NCBI RefSeq assembly: GCF_002002725.1
Contig: NZ_MUNW01000061.1
Location: 226,555-290,554, forward strand
Origin: Sinorhizobium sp. A49
Lineage (GTDB): Bacteria; Pseudomonadota; Alphaproteobacteria; Rhizobiales; Rhizobiaceae
Length of the DNA stretch: 64,000 bases
Direction: 5' to 3'
The notes below the pieces were generated by a model. It was not told where the DNA came from. It did no database searches and worked only from the letters and a program-made list of their open reading frames with translations. Below, piece after piece: positions 51,763-59,801 of the stretch. Both the position numbers and the translations under genes were made by a program. Each line of letters starts with the position of its first letter. Position 1 is the stretch's first letter.

Positions 51763-52068
51763 CTACTTGGTCGGCCTCACAAGCGAGATGACCCGCGGCT
51801 TGGATGGCGCGTCCAGCCATTCGATCCACTTGTCCCGTTCCTCGGTCGTATCGAAGAACCGCCAGAGCTTGTAGTCTTCTTCGGTGGTCTGCAGCATCTC
51901 GCCGATAGACACGAGCTCCAGGGGTAGAGTCACCTCATTGCCGTCGAAGCGAACGAAGTAGATCCCTTCGGCAGCAAGACGAATAACCTGACCAGTACCA
52001 TAACTCCCATCGGGATCGTCGACCGTGAAGTACATGCCGGTCAAAGTGTCAAAAGCTTTGTCGTTCAT
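51763..52068 (-). CDS. hypothetical protein
   Basis: 101 residues, acidic, starting MNDKAFDTLTGMYFTVDDPD. Blocks such as GTGQVIRLAAEGIYFVRFDG and KLWRFFDTTEERDKWIEWLD suggest a small beta-barrel with a C-terminal helix. No family recognised. The ribosome site before 52068 is weak. Coding quality is good and the frame is closed on both sides, so it is probably real. It lies beside the tRNA-like remnant in a stretch of small genes, possibly accessory. Confidence 0.65.
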   Translation of the reverse strand: MNDKAFDTLTGMYFTVDDPDGSYGTGQVIRLAAEGIYFVRFDGNEVTLPLELVSIGEMLQTTEEDYKLWRFFDTTEERDKWIEWLDAPSKPRVISLVRPTK

Positions 52069-52452
52069 AGGTTCCGAGTGCCAGTTTGAAAAAGTGCAGG
52101 GCATGAGACGTTCGCGCAGGCGGCCGGCAAACGCAAGTGATCACCATGACAGGCGAGGGCGGAACGCCGTGTCCTGATCACAAGGCTATTAAGCGTGAGG
52201 ACCGCGCGGGTCAAATCTCCTTCGCGCCATTGCCGCTTGTCCACCGGATCATCGAAGGCGCGATCCGAAGTGTGCCAAGGCTCAAGGGTTGGCAGGGGAT
52301 CCTCGCACAGTCCCGATCGGGCGGTCGCGATCGTTCTGTCCATCACAACCGTCCGACACCGCGCGCCGTTGTTGGGCGGCAGGACAAACGAGACGCGGCG
52401 CGGGTCTGCATCGGTGTGAAACCCGCGCGCGCTCGGGTCACAGGCAGCTTTG
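52069..52452. other. gene-free stretch with one hairpin
   Basis: No credible gene. GCGCGGGT (52398-52405) pairs with ACCCGCGC (52421-52428) around a 15-base loop, 25 bases after the DUF1059 stop on the minus strand, and could end that transcript. Otherwise nothing recognised. Confidence 0.5.
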
Positions 52453-52638
52453 TCAGGCGGCCTTTGTCTCTTCGACAATGCGCGCCTTGATGTTGTCGAT
52501 CATGTTTTCGCGGATCATGGTTTCGCCGTGGGACTGGCGCATGTGGTCCACCACGCGGCGGACGATTTCGGCGTCGTTATCGGCGCGGGTGTGCCATTCG
52601 CAACCCGGGACAAGAGAACCGCATTCAAACAGGCGCAT
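52453..52638 (-). CDS. DUF1059 small protein
   Basis: 61 residues: MRLFECGSLVPGCEWHTRAD at the start and VVDHMRQSHGETMIRENMID in the middle. The CG...VPGC pair and HxxxxHG histidines match the DUF1059 family, whose members are small, conserved and of unknown function, perhaps metal-binding. A strong GGAGGAA is placed five bases before the ATG. Confidence 0.82.
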   Translation of the reverse strand: MRLFECGSLVPGCEWHTRADNDAEIVRRVVDHMRQSHGETMIRENMIDNIKARIVEETKAA

Positions 52639-52840
52639 GATGTTCCTCCTTCCGATGTGAGCTCAATGCAAGGGGTTGGTCGCGCGCATCTCCTCCGCGC
52701 GCCACGGAACCCAGCCTAGCATCAACCCCCGGACCGACCAAATTGTTCCAGCCTCCGTGCGGCAAGAAACCGTTATAGACATGCGGGTCGATGGTGTTAT
52801 GGGTTTGCGGTAACAAGAGACACAAAGGCCTTCTTTGCCC

Positions 52841-53386
52841 ATGACCACTACCGTTCAATCGGAACTGATCGCCGCTATCCGCAATATTCCCGACTATCCG
52901 AAGCCGGGCGTCATGTTCCGCGACATCACCACGCTGCTCGGCAATCCACGCGCGTTCCGCCGTTCGATCGACGAACTGGTGCATCCCTATGCCGGCACCA
53001 AGATCGACAAGATCGCCGGCATCGAGGCACGCGGTTTCATTCTCGGCGGCGCGATCGCCCACCAGCTTTCCTCCGGCTTCGTGCCGATCCGCAAGAAGGG
53101 CAAGCTGCCGCATGACACGGTGCGCATCGCCTACAGCCTCGAATACGGCGTCGACGAGATGGAGATGCACAAGGACGCGATCAAGCCGGGCGAGAAGGTC
53201 ATTCTCGTCGATGACCTGATTGCAACCGGCGGCACAGCGGAAGCCGCCGTCAAGCTGTTGAAGCAGATGGGCGCCGACATCGTTGCGGCCTGTTTCGTCA
53301 TCGACCTGCCGGAGCTCGGCGGCCGCAAGAAGCTCGAAGCGCTTGGCGTCAACGTCCGCACGCTGATCGAATTCGACGGCCACTGA
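52841..53386 (+). CDS. apt: adenine phosphoribosyltransferase
   Basis: 181 residues, usual size. It turns adenine and PRPP into AMP in purine salvage. [18 protein letters not shown] (14-31), the [14 protein letters not shown] loop and the PRPP site [16 protein letters not shown] (in the last third) are complete. The ATG at 52841 is used; a TTG two codons earlier is in frame. The gene is alone; its end forms a hairpin shared with the convergent small gene. Confidence 0.96.
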   Translation: MTTTVQSELIAAIRNIPDYPKPGVMFRDITTLLGNPRAFRRSIDELVHPYAGTKIDKIAGIEARGFILGGAIAHQLSSGFVPIRKKGKLPHDTVRIAYSLEYGVDEMEMHKDAIKPGEKVILVDDLIATGGTAEAAVKLLKQMGADIVAACFVIDLPELGGRKKLEALGVNVRTLIEFDGH

Positions 53387-53402
53387 GGGCTGACGCCCTC
53401 AG
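53383..53402. terminator. hairpin shared by the ends of two convergent genes
   Basis: CTGAGGGC / GCCCTCAG with a TGAC loop. It contains the apt stop codon (53384-53386) and most of the stop of the opposite small gene (53399-53401), so both transcripts end in it. No T-run. Confidence 0.5.
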
Positions 53403-53611
53403 GCGCGATTGATCGTCGGCAGCATCAGCTGCACCTCGCGCTGTGTTGCTGGCGTCAGTGTTTCCACCTCTTTCCGCCAGAAGGCGTCGGCTTCTGGCGG
53501 TTCGTTTTCCCAGCTTCTGATCGAGGTTTCGTTATCGTCGATCGCCACGCGGCGGTGGCCGCCGAGGCGAAGATATTCCTCCGCCAGTTCGCGGACATGG
53601 GTCTTTTCCAT
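53399..53611 (-). CDS. small conserved hypothetical protein
   Basis: 70 residues starting MEKTHVRELAEEYLRLGGHR, then RVAIDDNETSIRSWENEPPE and AFWRKEVETLTPATQREV. No family recognised; short, acidic, soluble. A good GGAGGG site eight bases before the ATG supports translation. It is convergent with apt, sharing a hairpin. Similar short ORFs are common in rhizobia. Confidence 0.7.
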   Translation of the reverse strand: MEKTHVRELAEEYLRLGGHRRVAIDDNETSIRSWENEPPEADAFWRKEVETLTPATQREVQLMLPTINRA

Positions 53612-53829
53612 CGATAGCCCTCCGTTATCCCTGTCGAAGCTCCTCTGCGCCAGGGCCTGTCGGCGACGGGCGTGGAGCTTGGAAGGTCCGAACGGATTTT
53701 ACGCCCAAATCGTTCCTGACTTAAGGAATTAGATTGTCGCCCTTCGGTTGGGACAGGTGACGGCGGGCTGGCTCCCTGCATTTACGCATTCCGGACGGAA
53801 AACCGCTTCGCACTTTTCCTGGAAACCCT

Positions 53830-54300
53830 CTAGACGAACTCGATGACCTTGCTTTCGAAGCGGATCACCGCCTCGCCGTGCTGGTTTTCGCCCTCGCAGA
53901 GGATCGTGTTAATCCGCCAGCCCGGCCGCGAGGCAAGAGCGCGGCTTTCAAGAAACGTCACGGCATAGGTGACTGTGTCGTCGGCATAGACCGGCTTCAG
54001 CCAACGGAGATCTCGAAAGCCGGGCGAGGGGCCGAGCCTTGGCGCCTGCAGGCCTTCGGCGGCAAGCCGCCGCTGCTCGTCCTTCCAGAACCGGACGAAA
54101 CACTGCATCCAGCCGGCGGACGTGTGCCAACCGGACGCGCAAAGGCCACCGAACAGTGAATGCCGGGCCTCCTCGGCGTCGAGATGGAAGGGCTGCGGAT
54201 CGAAGTCGCGGGCGAAGCGGATGATGTCCTCGGCCGAAAAGGTCAGGCTGCCGATGACGGTCCTGCGGCCGGTGGCGTAAAACTCCTCCATCGTCATCAT
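53830..54300 (-). CDS. MaoC-like dehydratase domain protein (second of pair)
   Basis: 156 residues, single hot-dog domain. DFDPQPFHLDAEEARHSLFGG and LCASGWHTSAGWM (about 32-65) include the MaoC/R-hydratase Asp and His (DPQPFH) positions. Likely an enoyl-CoA hydratase-type enzyme or acyl-CoA-binding protein. Its ATG overlaps the stop of the sister gene by one base (TGATG), and the two proteins are similar to each other, so they probably form a heterodimer. Confidence 0.88.
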   Translation of the reverse strand: MMTMEEFYATGRRTVIGSLTFSAEDIIRFARDFDPQPFHLDAEEARHSLFGGLCASGWHTSAGWMQCFVRFWKDEQRRLAAEGLQAPRLGPSPGFRDLRWLKPVYADDTVTYAVTFLESRALASRPGWRINTILCEGENQHGEAVIRFESKVIEFV

Positions 54301-54752
54301 CAGTGTTGGACCTTGTCACGGCAGCGGAAGAGCACCGAACATTCCGAAACCGCCACCGGCTCGCCGACCTGGTTGACGATTTCGTTGCGGAACTTGACGA
54401 TGCCGAGACCTGGCTTGGACTTCGAGCGGCGGGCTTCCAGCACCTGGCTGAAGCCGGTCAGGACATCGCCAGCGAGCACCGGCTTCTTCCAGTCCATGAA
54501 GTCGATGCCGGGCGAGCCCTGAGACGTGGATTGGCCCATGAAGGCGTCGAGCATCATGCGCATGCCGACGGCGCTGGTGTGCCAGCCCGACGCCGAAAGC
54601 CCGCCGAGGATGCTGCGGTTGCCGGCTTCCTCGTCGAGATGCATCGGCTGCGGGTCGAATTCCTGAGCGAAGGCAATCATATCGGAAGGTTTCATTTCGA
54701 CCGGTTTATAGTCGAAGCGCCGCCCCTCGGAAAAATCCTCGAAATACAACAT
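54300..54752 (-). CDS. MaoC-like dehydratase domain protein (first of pair)
   Basis: 150 residues starting MLYFEDFSEGRRFDYKPVEM. EFDPQPMHLDEEAGNRSILGG and LSASGWHTSAVGMRM are the hydratase motif; the pattern repeats in the next gene. The start at 54752 is favoured over an open frame to 54806. The two genes arose by duplication. Substrate chain length is unknown. Confidence 0.88.
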   Translation of the reverse strand: MLYFEDFSEGRRFDYKPVEMKPSDMIAFAQEFDPQPMHLDEEAGNRSILGGLSASGWHTSAVGMRMMLDAFMGQSTSQGSPGIDFMDWKKPVLAGDVLTGFSQVLEARRSKSKPGLGIVKFRNEIVNQVGEPVAVSECSVLFRCRDKVQH

Positions 54753-54998
54753 GCTGGGTTGTCCCGTCTGATTTGCTGACGCTTTACCTACTGCATAATT
54801 CCACAAACCGGAATCGATTTGAGTGGGAAATTAAGCAATGTCTTTCAAACCTTAGGGTGTCCCCGAAGTGTCGTGTCTGGCGCATGGTGTTCCCGCATCA
54901 GTTGACGCATCCGTATCGCGGAATTTCCAGGTTGCGCATGGCGCATCTTCATGCAACCACCTGTTTTGTTGGTATCTCGACCAGCTCTTGATTGAGGA

Positions 54999-56111
54999 AT
55001 GTCCGTGACCGAATTGAACAGGGCGCTCGCCGGCGCTGCCGAAAAGGGGATCATCGCCGCCCATCAGGTGAGCGATCTTGAAGCCTATCTTGCTGACCGC
55101 GGCATCAACTTCGGGCCGTCGGCAAGGGACGCTGCCGCGGATAGGGACGATGCCGCTCTCGATGCGCGCGCCGCCGAAGATAGCGAGCAGCCGCGGTTCG
55201 TCCGGGGATTTCACGACATCCTGATCACCATCGGCGTCGTGGTCGTGCTGATCGGTCTTTGGGGTTTGACTGGCCCGTTCGCCACCCTGCCGGTCATTCT
55301 TGTGCTTGCGGAGATCCTCGTGCGTCGCCAGCGCCTCGCGCTGCCTTCGGTGGCGTTGACGGTTGCCCTCGTGCATTGGGTCGGGATGACTTCGCTGCTG
55401 TTCGTGGACGAGCATGATGATGCCTGGAAGCCGATGGTCTTTGCGCTCGCCTATCTCTCGGCGTTCCCCATCCCGCTCGGTCTGTTCTACTGGCGCTATC
55501 GCGTTCCGTTGGCGCTCGCCGGTCTGATGGTATCGATCGCGCTCATTTGCGTGGTGGCGGTTCTGTTTGCCATCGAGAGGAGTTTTGGGATCGACCTCGC
55601 CAACGGCAACCACTTCACGCTTCTCGCGCTCACCGTTCTTGTCGGAGCCCTGGGCCTGTTTGCGGTCGCCATGCGCTACGACGTCTCCGATCCACAGCGT
55701 GTGACGGCGCGCTCCGATACGGCGTTCTGGCTGCATCTGGCCGCAGCACCTGCATTGCTCTACGCGCTGATCGCGCTGGTCTTCGTGTCGAACGGCGGCG
55801 GCACGTGGTGGGATGGTCAGGCCGGGCTTGGCCAGGCGGTTGCCGCCATCCTGATCGTTGCCCTGTTCATGCTGGTCGGATTGGTCATCGACCGCCGCGC
55901 CTTCGTGACCTCAGGGCTGGTGTCGCTCGGCGGCGCGATCTGGACGATGCTCAACCAGACCGGCGCGTCGCTCGACAACTACGTCTTCGTCGCGTTTGCG
56001 GCCGTCGGCGTCACCGTGCTTTTCATCGGCATTTTCTGGCAGAAGCTGCGGCGCATCGTCATGAACCTGTTGCCAGAAACAGTTACGGCGCGGTTGCATG
56101 CCGCGCCGTAA
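54999..56111 (+). CDS. polytopic membrane protein (DUF2157-like)
   Basis: 370 residues. About 60 soluble residues (LNRALAGAAEKGIIAAHQVSD) precede ten or so membrane helices. The arrangement, a short soluble start that reads like a domain followed by many helices, resembles DUF2157 proteins. Function unknown. GAGGA directly touches the ATG at 54999, so GTG at 55005 is an alternative. The end of the gene forms half of a strong hairpin. Confidence 0.8.
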   Translation: MSVTELNRALAGAAEKGIIAAHQVSDLEAYLADRGINFGPSARDAAADRDDAALDARAAEDSEQPRFVRGFHDILITIGVVVVLIGLWGLTGPFATLPVILVLAEILVRRQRLALPSVALTVALVHWVGMTSLLFVDEHDDAWKPMVFALAYLSAFPIPLGLFYWRYRVPLALAGLMVSIALICVVAVLFAIERSFGIDLANGNHFTLLALTVLVGALGLFAVAMRYDVSDPQRVTARSDTAFWLHLAAAPALLYALIALVFVSNGGGTWWDGQAGLGQAVAAILIVALFMLVGLVIDRRAFVTSGLVSLGGAIWTMLNQTGASLDNYVFVAFAAVGVTVLFIGIFWQKLRRIVMNLLPETVTARLHAAP

Positions 56112-56112
56112 C
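56082..56112. terminator. 12-bp hairpin at convergent gene ends
   Basis: GTTACGGCGCGG (56082-56093) pairs with CCGCGCCGTAAC (56101-56112), seven-base loop, including the stop codon of the membrane protein gene. A second stem GGCGCGC / GCGCGCC follows at 56132-56150, before the end of ychF. Confidence 0.6.
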
Positions 56113-56163
56113 ATCGGGTGGTGCTATTGGCGGCGCGCCTGAAGCGCGCCTTGGCTCATCGTC

Positions 56164-57267
56164 TTACGTGTTGAAGCGGAAGTGGATGACGTCGCCGTCC
56201 TGGACGACGTATTCCTTGCCTTCGTCGCGGGCCTTTCCGGCTTCCTTCGCACCGACTTCGCCGCCAAGCGCGATGTAGTCGTCGAAAGCGATAGTGTTGG
56301 CGCGGATGAAGCCACGCTCGAAGTCGGTGTGGATGACGCCGGCAGCCTGCGGTGCCTTGGTGCCGCGCTGGATCGTCCAGGCGCGCGTTTCCTTCGGACC
56401 GACGGTGAAGTACGTGATGAGGTCGAGCAGCTTGTAGCCAGCGCGGATCAGACGGTCGAGGCCGGCTTCTTCCAGGCCGAGCGCGCTCAGGAATTCCTTG
56501 GCTTCTTCTTCCGGCAGCTGTGCGACTTCGGATTCGATTGCCGCCGAGATCACGACGCTCTCGGCACCTTGTGCCTTTGCCATTTCGGCAACCGCGCGCG
56601 TGTGCTCATTGCCGTCGACGGCGTCGCTTTCGGCGACGTTGCAGACATAGAGAACCGGATGCGCGGTCAGGAGATTGAGGCCCTGCAGGATGCGCAGCTC
56701 TTCGGCGTCGAGCTTGGCCAGCAGCGTGCGAACCGGCTTGCCGTCCTGCAGCAGCTTCAGCGACGCTTCCATGATCGGCAGCTGGGCGACCGAATCCTTG
56801 TCCTTGCCGCCGGCGCGCTTGCGGGTCTGATCGGTGCGGCGCTCCAGGCTGTCGAGGTCGGCGAGCATCAGCTCGGTTTCGATCGTCTCGGCATCGGCAA
56901 CCGGGTTGATGCGGCCTTCGACGTGGGTGATGTCGTCATCCTCGAAGCAGCGCAGCACGTGCACCACTGCATCCACTTCGCGGATATTGGCGAGGAACTG
57001 GTTGCCGAGGCCTTCGCCCTTCGATGCGCCGCGCACGAGGCCGGCGATGTCGACGAAGGAGATGCGCGTCGGGATGATTTCCTTCGACTTGGCAATGTCG
57101 GCCAGCTTGCGCATGCGCGGATCGGGAACCGCGACTTCGCCCGTGTTCGGCTCGATCGTGCAGAAAGGATAGTTGGCAGCCTGAGCCGCCGCCGTCTTGG
57201 TGAGCGCGTTGAAGAGGGTGGACTTGCCGACGTTCGGCAGCCCGACAATACCGCATTTAAAGCCCAT
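56164..57267 (-). CDS. ychF: redox-regulated ATPase YchF (OLA1 family)
   Basis: 367 residues, standard length. G1 GLPNVGKSTLFNAL (9-22), G2/switch TRISFVDIAGLVRGASKGEG, the family's NxxE variant in place of NKxD (VCNVAESD), and a C-terminal TGS domain ending YVVQDGDVIHFRFNT. YchF binds ATP rather than GTP and associates with ribosomes and stress responses. The start is secure (MGFKCGIVGLPNVGKS). Confidence 0.97.
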   Translation of the reverse strand: MGFKCGIVGLPNVGKSTLFNALTKTAAAQAANYPFCTIEPNTGEVAVPDPRMRKLADIAKSKEIIPTRISFVDIAGLVRGASKGEGLGNQFLANIREVDAVVHVLRCFEDDDITHVEGRINPVADAETIETELMLADLDSLERRTDQTRKRAGGKDKDSVAQLPIMEASLKLLQDGKPVRTLLAKLDAEELRILQGLNLLTAHPVLYVCNVAESDAVDGNEHTRAVAEMAKAQGAESVVISAAIESEVAQLPEEEAKEFLSALGLEEAGLDRLIRAGYKLLDLITYFTVGPKETRAWTIQRGTKAPQAAGVIHTDFERGFIRANTIAFDDYIALGGEVGAKEAGKARDEGKEYVVQDGDVIHFRFNT

Positions 57268-57471
57268 GGCTAAAACCTGTCGTTCTCGAATTCGTTGGGC
57301 GTGGCTATGGGATAAAGGAGCCGAACGGTCAAGCCTTCGCGCGTTTCGGCGCGGCGAAGGAACGGGCTTTTGCTTGATTGGCGGCGTCTGGCGTACGATA
57401 TTGAGTGTCAGCGTCCCAGGGCCGCATGGCCGACTGCGACCGCCTTCCTGTCATCAACGGGTGGATTTCCG

Positions 57472-57783
57472 ATGAGTGACGATGGTCTTGCCGCAAAACC
57501 AAAGCTCAAGCCGAAACCAAAACTGGAGCGGCCGAAGCTCTACAAGGTCATTCTCGTCAACGACGACTACACGCCGCGCGACTTCGTGGTCATGGTGCTG
57601 AAGGCAGTGTTTCATATGAGCGAGGAGGCGGGTTACCGGGTGATGATGACGGCGCACAAGATGGGGGTGTCCGTCGTCGTCGTCTGCGTGCGCGATATCG
57701 CCGAGACCAAGGCCAAGGAGGCGACGGATCTTGCCAAGGATGCCGGTTTCCCGCTGATGTTCATGACCGAGCCGGAGGAGTGA
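57472..57783 (+). CDS. clpS: ClpS adaptor with Lys/Pro-rich N-terminus
   Basis: 103 residues. The core has VILVNDDYTPRDFVVMVL, MTAHKMGVSVVVVCVRDIAE (in parts), with the N-end-binding Asn-Asp pair and the conserved His. It hands N-end-rule substrates to ClpAP. The N-terminal tail is a repetitive KPKLKPKPKLERPK run, unlike the usual acidic or mixed ClpS tail. Alphaproteobacteria often have two ClpS proteins; which this is was not settled. A GGTGGA site precedes the ATG. No clpA is adjacent. Confidence 0.9.
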   Translation: MSDDGLAAKPKLKPKPKLERPKLYKVILVNDDYTPRDFVVMVLKAVFHMSEEAGYRVMMTAHKMGVSVVVVCVRDIAETKAKEATDLAKDAGFPLMFMTEPEE

Positions 57784-57799
57784 CGGCCAGGAGTGACGG

Positions 57800-58252
57800 T
57801 CAGGGGCGGCGGATCTGGTAACCGGTCTTGTCCTGCCGGAAGCCGCAATTCTCATAGAAACGCAGCGTCGCCGGATCCTTCGATCCGGTCAGCAGCATCA
57901 CCTTGTAGCAGCCGGCGGCCCAGGCTTCAGAGACGGCGTGCCGGATCAGCGCACCGGCAAAGCCGCGCTTGCGAAAGGAGGCCGCCGTCACGACGTTTTC
58001 GATGAGAGCGTAAGGTGCGCCGCCCCGCGTCAGGTTCGGCACGACGACAGACGTGACCGATGCAGCGGCGATTTCGTCGGCAAAGCCGATGAAAACTGAC
58101 ATGCCGGGTTGCGCGAGGATCGCGGCAAAACGATCTGCTGCCACTTCGGCATCGAGCGTTTGGTCGTCCGGGTTCAGCTCGCCGTAAAGCGCAAGAAGCC
58201 CGGGCAGATCGCCTGCCTGGGCGGCACGGATCGAGACGAGCGAGGGTGCCAC
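57800..58252 (-). CDS. GNAT-family N-acetyltransferase
   Basis: 150 residues. Motif A reads VVTAASFRKRGFAGALIRHA and motif B LRFYENCGFRQDKTGYQI. The N-terminal VSIRAAQAGDLPGLLALYGE is typical of GNAT proteins. Its ATG lies two bases after the pth stop, so it is co-transcribed with pth. Substrate unknown. Confidence 0.88.
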   Translation of the reverse strand: MAPSLVSIRAAQAGDLPGLLALYGELNPDDQTLDAEVAADRFAAILAQPGMSVFIGFADEIAAASVTSVVVPNLTRGGAPYALIENVVTAASFRKRGFAGALIRHAVSEAWAAGCYKVMLLTGSKDPATLRFYENCGFRQDKTGYQIRRP

Positions 58253-58254
58253 GC

Positions 58255-58974
58255 TCAGTCGCCCTTCGGGCCGAACAGTTTTTTCAGCATGTCAGCCATC
58301 GGGCCGCTTGTCGGCAGCTTCTTCGGCTGGGCCGAATTGCGCGCCTGATGGATATGGGATTGAGCGCCCTGCTTCTTTTGGGCCTGAGGCTTGTCCTCAT
58401 CCGGCTTGCCGCCGGTCGCAAGCGCGATCTTGTTCAAGATCTGCGAATCCTCGCCACGCACCAGCATGTCGGCATTGTCGGCGATGGCGTCGAGCAGCGG
58501 CACCAGCCAGGTCTGATCCACCTTGGCAAAATCGCCGAGCACATGGGCGTGGACGAGGTCCTTCACGCCAGGGTGGCCGATGCCGAGCCGCAGGCGCCGA
58601 TAGTCCTTGCCGCAATGGGCGTCGATCGACTTGATGCCGTTGTGGCCGCCATGGCCGCCGCCGACCTTGATGCGGGCTTTCGCGGCGGGTAGATCCAGCT
58701 CGTCATAGATGACGGTGATGTCCTTCGGCGCAAGCTTATAGAAGCGCATGGCCTCGCCGACAGCTTCGCCGGAGAGGTTCATGAAAGTCTGCGGCTTCAT
58801 CAGGAGCACGCGTTCTCCGCCGATCTCGCCTTCGGCGATCTCGGACTTGAACTTCTTCGACCAGGAGGGAAAATTGTGGCGGCGATGGATCACGTCGACC
58901 GCCATGAAGCCGATATTGTGGCGGTTTGCGGCATATTTCGAACCTGGATTGCCAAGTCCTGCGATGATCAGCAT
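58255..58974 (-). CDS. pth: peptidyl-tRNA hydrolase
   Basis: 239 residues; the catalytic domain is the first about 190 ([20 protein letters not shown] with the catalytic His, [38 protein letters not shown]). A 45-residue Gln/Lys/Ala-rich tail (about 190-239) is typical of rhizobial Pth. It recycles tRNA from drop-off peptidyl-tRNA. In most relatives it follows rplY directly; here 3.4 kb separates them. Confidence 0.96.
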   Translation of the reverse strand: MLIIAGLGNPGSKYAANRHNIGFMAVDVIHRRHNFPSWSKKFKSEIAEGEIGGERVLLMKPQTFMNLSGEAVGEAMRFYKLAPKDITVIYDELDLPAAKARIKVGGGHGGHNGIKSIDAHCGKDYRRLRLGIGHPGVKDLVHAHVLGDFAKVDQTWLVPLLDAIADNADMLVRGEDSQILNKIALATGGKPDEDKPQAQKKQGAQSHIHQARNSAQPKKLPTSGPMADMLKKLFGPKGD

Positions 58975-59036
58975 GTCGTTACGCTCCGTCGGGCTTTCAC
59001 CGCTTCACGACCGCGAAACGCCGTCAGAGTCAATCC

Positions 59037-59771
59037 TTATTTCGTTGCCTGCACGCTTCCGCTGGGCCTCAGGCCATAACGATCGAAGATCGCATCCTGG
59101 GTGCCGTTGCCGATCAGGCGATCGAGTTCGCGCTGCATCCTCTCGACTGTCTGCTTGTCCATGTCGCGGTGGCAGGCGATGCCGTAGTATTTTCCTTCCA
59201 GCATCAGCGCCGCTTCGACGGGCTTGCCTTCGGCGCGCATGCTTTCGAAGGTCTTTTCCGATGTCATCATCAGATCGATGCGGCCGGCAATCAGCTTCTT
59301 CAGCGTCGAGTCCAGGTTGGTCGCATAATCGATCTTCCGAAAGCCGTGTTCCATGAGGTAGGTGGCGGAGAAATCTTCCCGTTGGGTGCCGATGGTGAAC
59401 TGCTTTGCCGCATCGATGGTATCGGGGGCGATGTCCGATCCCTTGCGCCGCACCATGATCATGTGGTCGACGAGCAGCGGCTGCACCCATTGAAACAGCT
59501 TCTCGCGCTCGGCGTTAATTCCCGTAGTGAAGACGCAATGGGACGCATCGGTTTCAGCCAGCATGTAGGCCCGCGCCCAGGGCAGGACCTCGACCGTATA
59601 GGGGAGCTTCAACGCGTCCATGATCGCCGCCACCTGCTCGACCGAGGAACCGTTGGCACCGCTCGGGGTCGAGAAGTTGTAGGGCGGATAGTCCTCGGTG
59701 ACGAATTTGATCGTCTGTGCTTCGGCGGACGCGGAAAGGCCGAGGAAGAATGCCAGTATCAGCTCTTTCAC
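59037..59771 (-). CDS. periplasmic solute-binding protein, family 3 type
   Basis: 244 residues. Signal peptide (ILAFFLGLSASAEAQ) then the SBP-3 fold: FVTEDYPPYNFSTPSG, VEVLPWARAYMLAETDAS, FTTGINAEREKLFQWVQP, and YGIACHRDMDKQTVERMQ. No transporter permease or ATPase gene is adjacent. It lies 30 bases after the GGDEF/EAL gene on the same strand, so it may be a periplasmic ligand sensor for that protein rather than an importer. Confidence 0.88.
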   Translation of the reverse strand: MKELILAFFLGLSASAEAQTIKFVTEDYPPYNFSTPSGANGSSVEQVAAIMDALKLPYTVEVLPWARAYMLAETDASHCVFTTGINAEREKLFQWVQPLLVDHMIMVRRKGSDIAPDTIDAAKQFTIGTQREDFSATYLMEHGFRKIDYATNLDSTLKKLIAGRIDLMMTSEKTFESMRAEGKPVEAALMLEGKYYGIACHRDMDKQTVERMQRELDRLIGNGTQDAIFDRYGLRPSGSVQATK

Positions 59772-59801
59772 GCCTTGCTCCTTTGCGCCAGTGTCCGGCC
59801 G

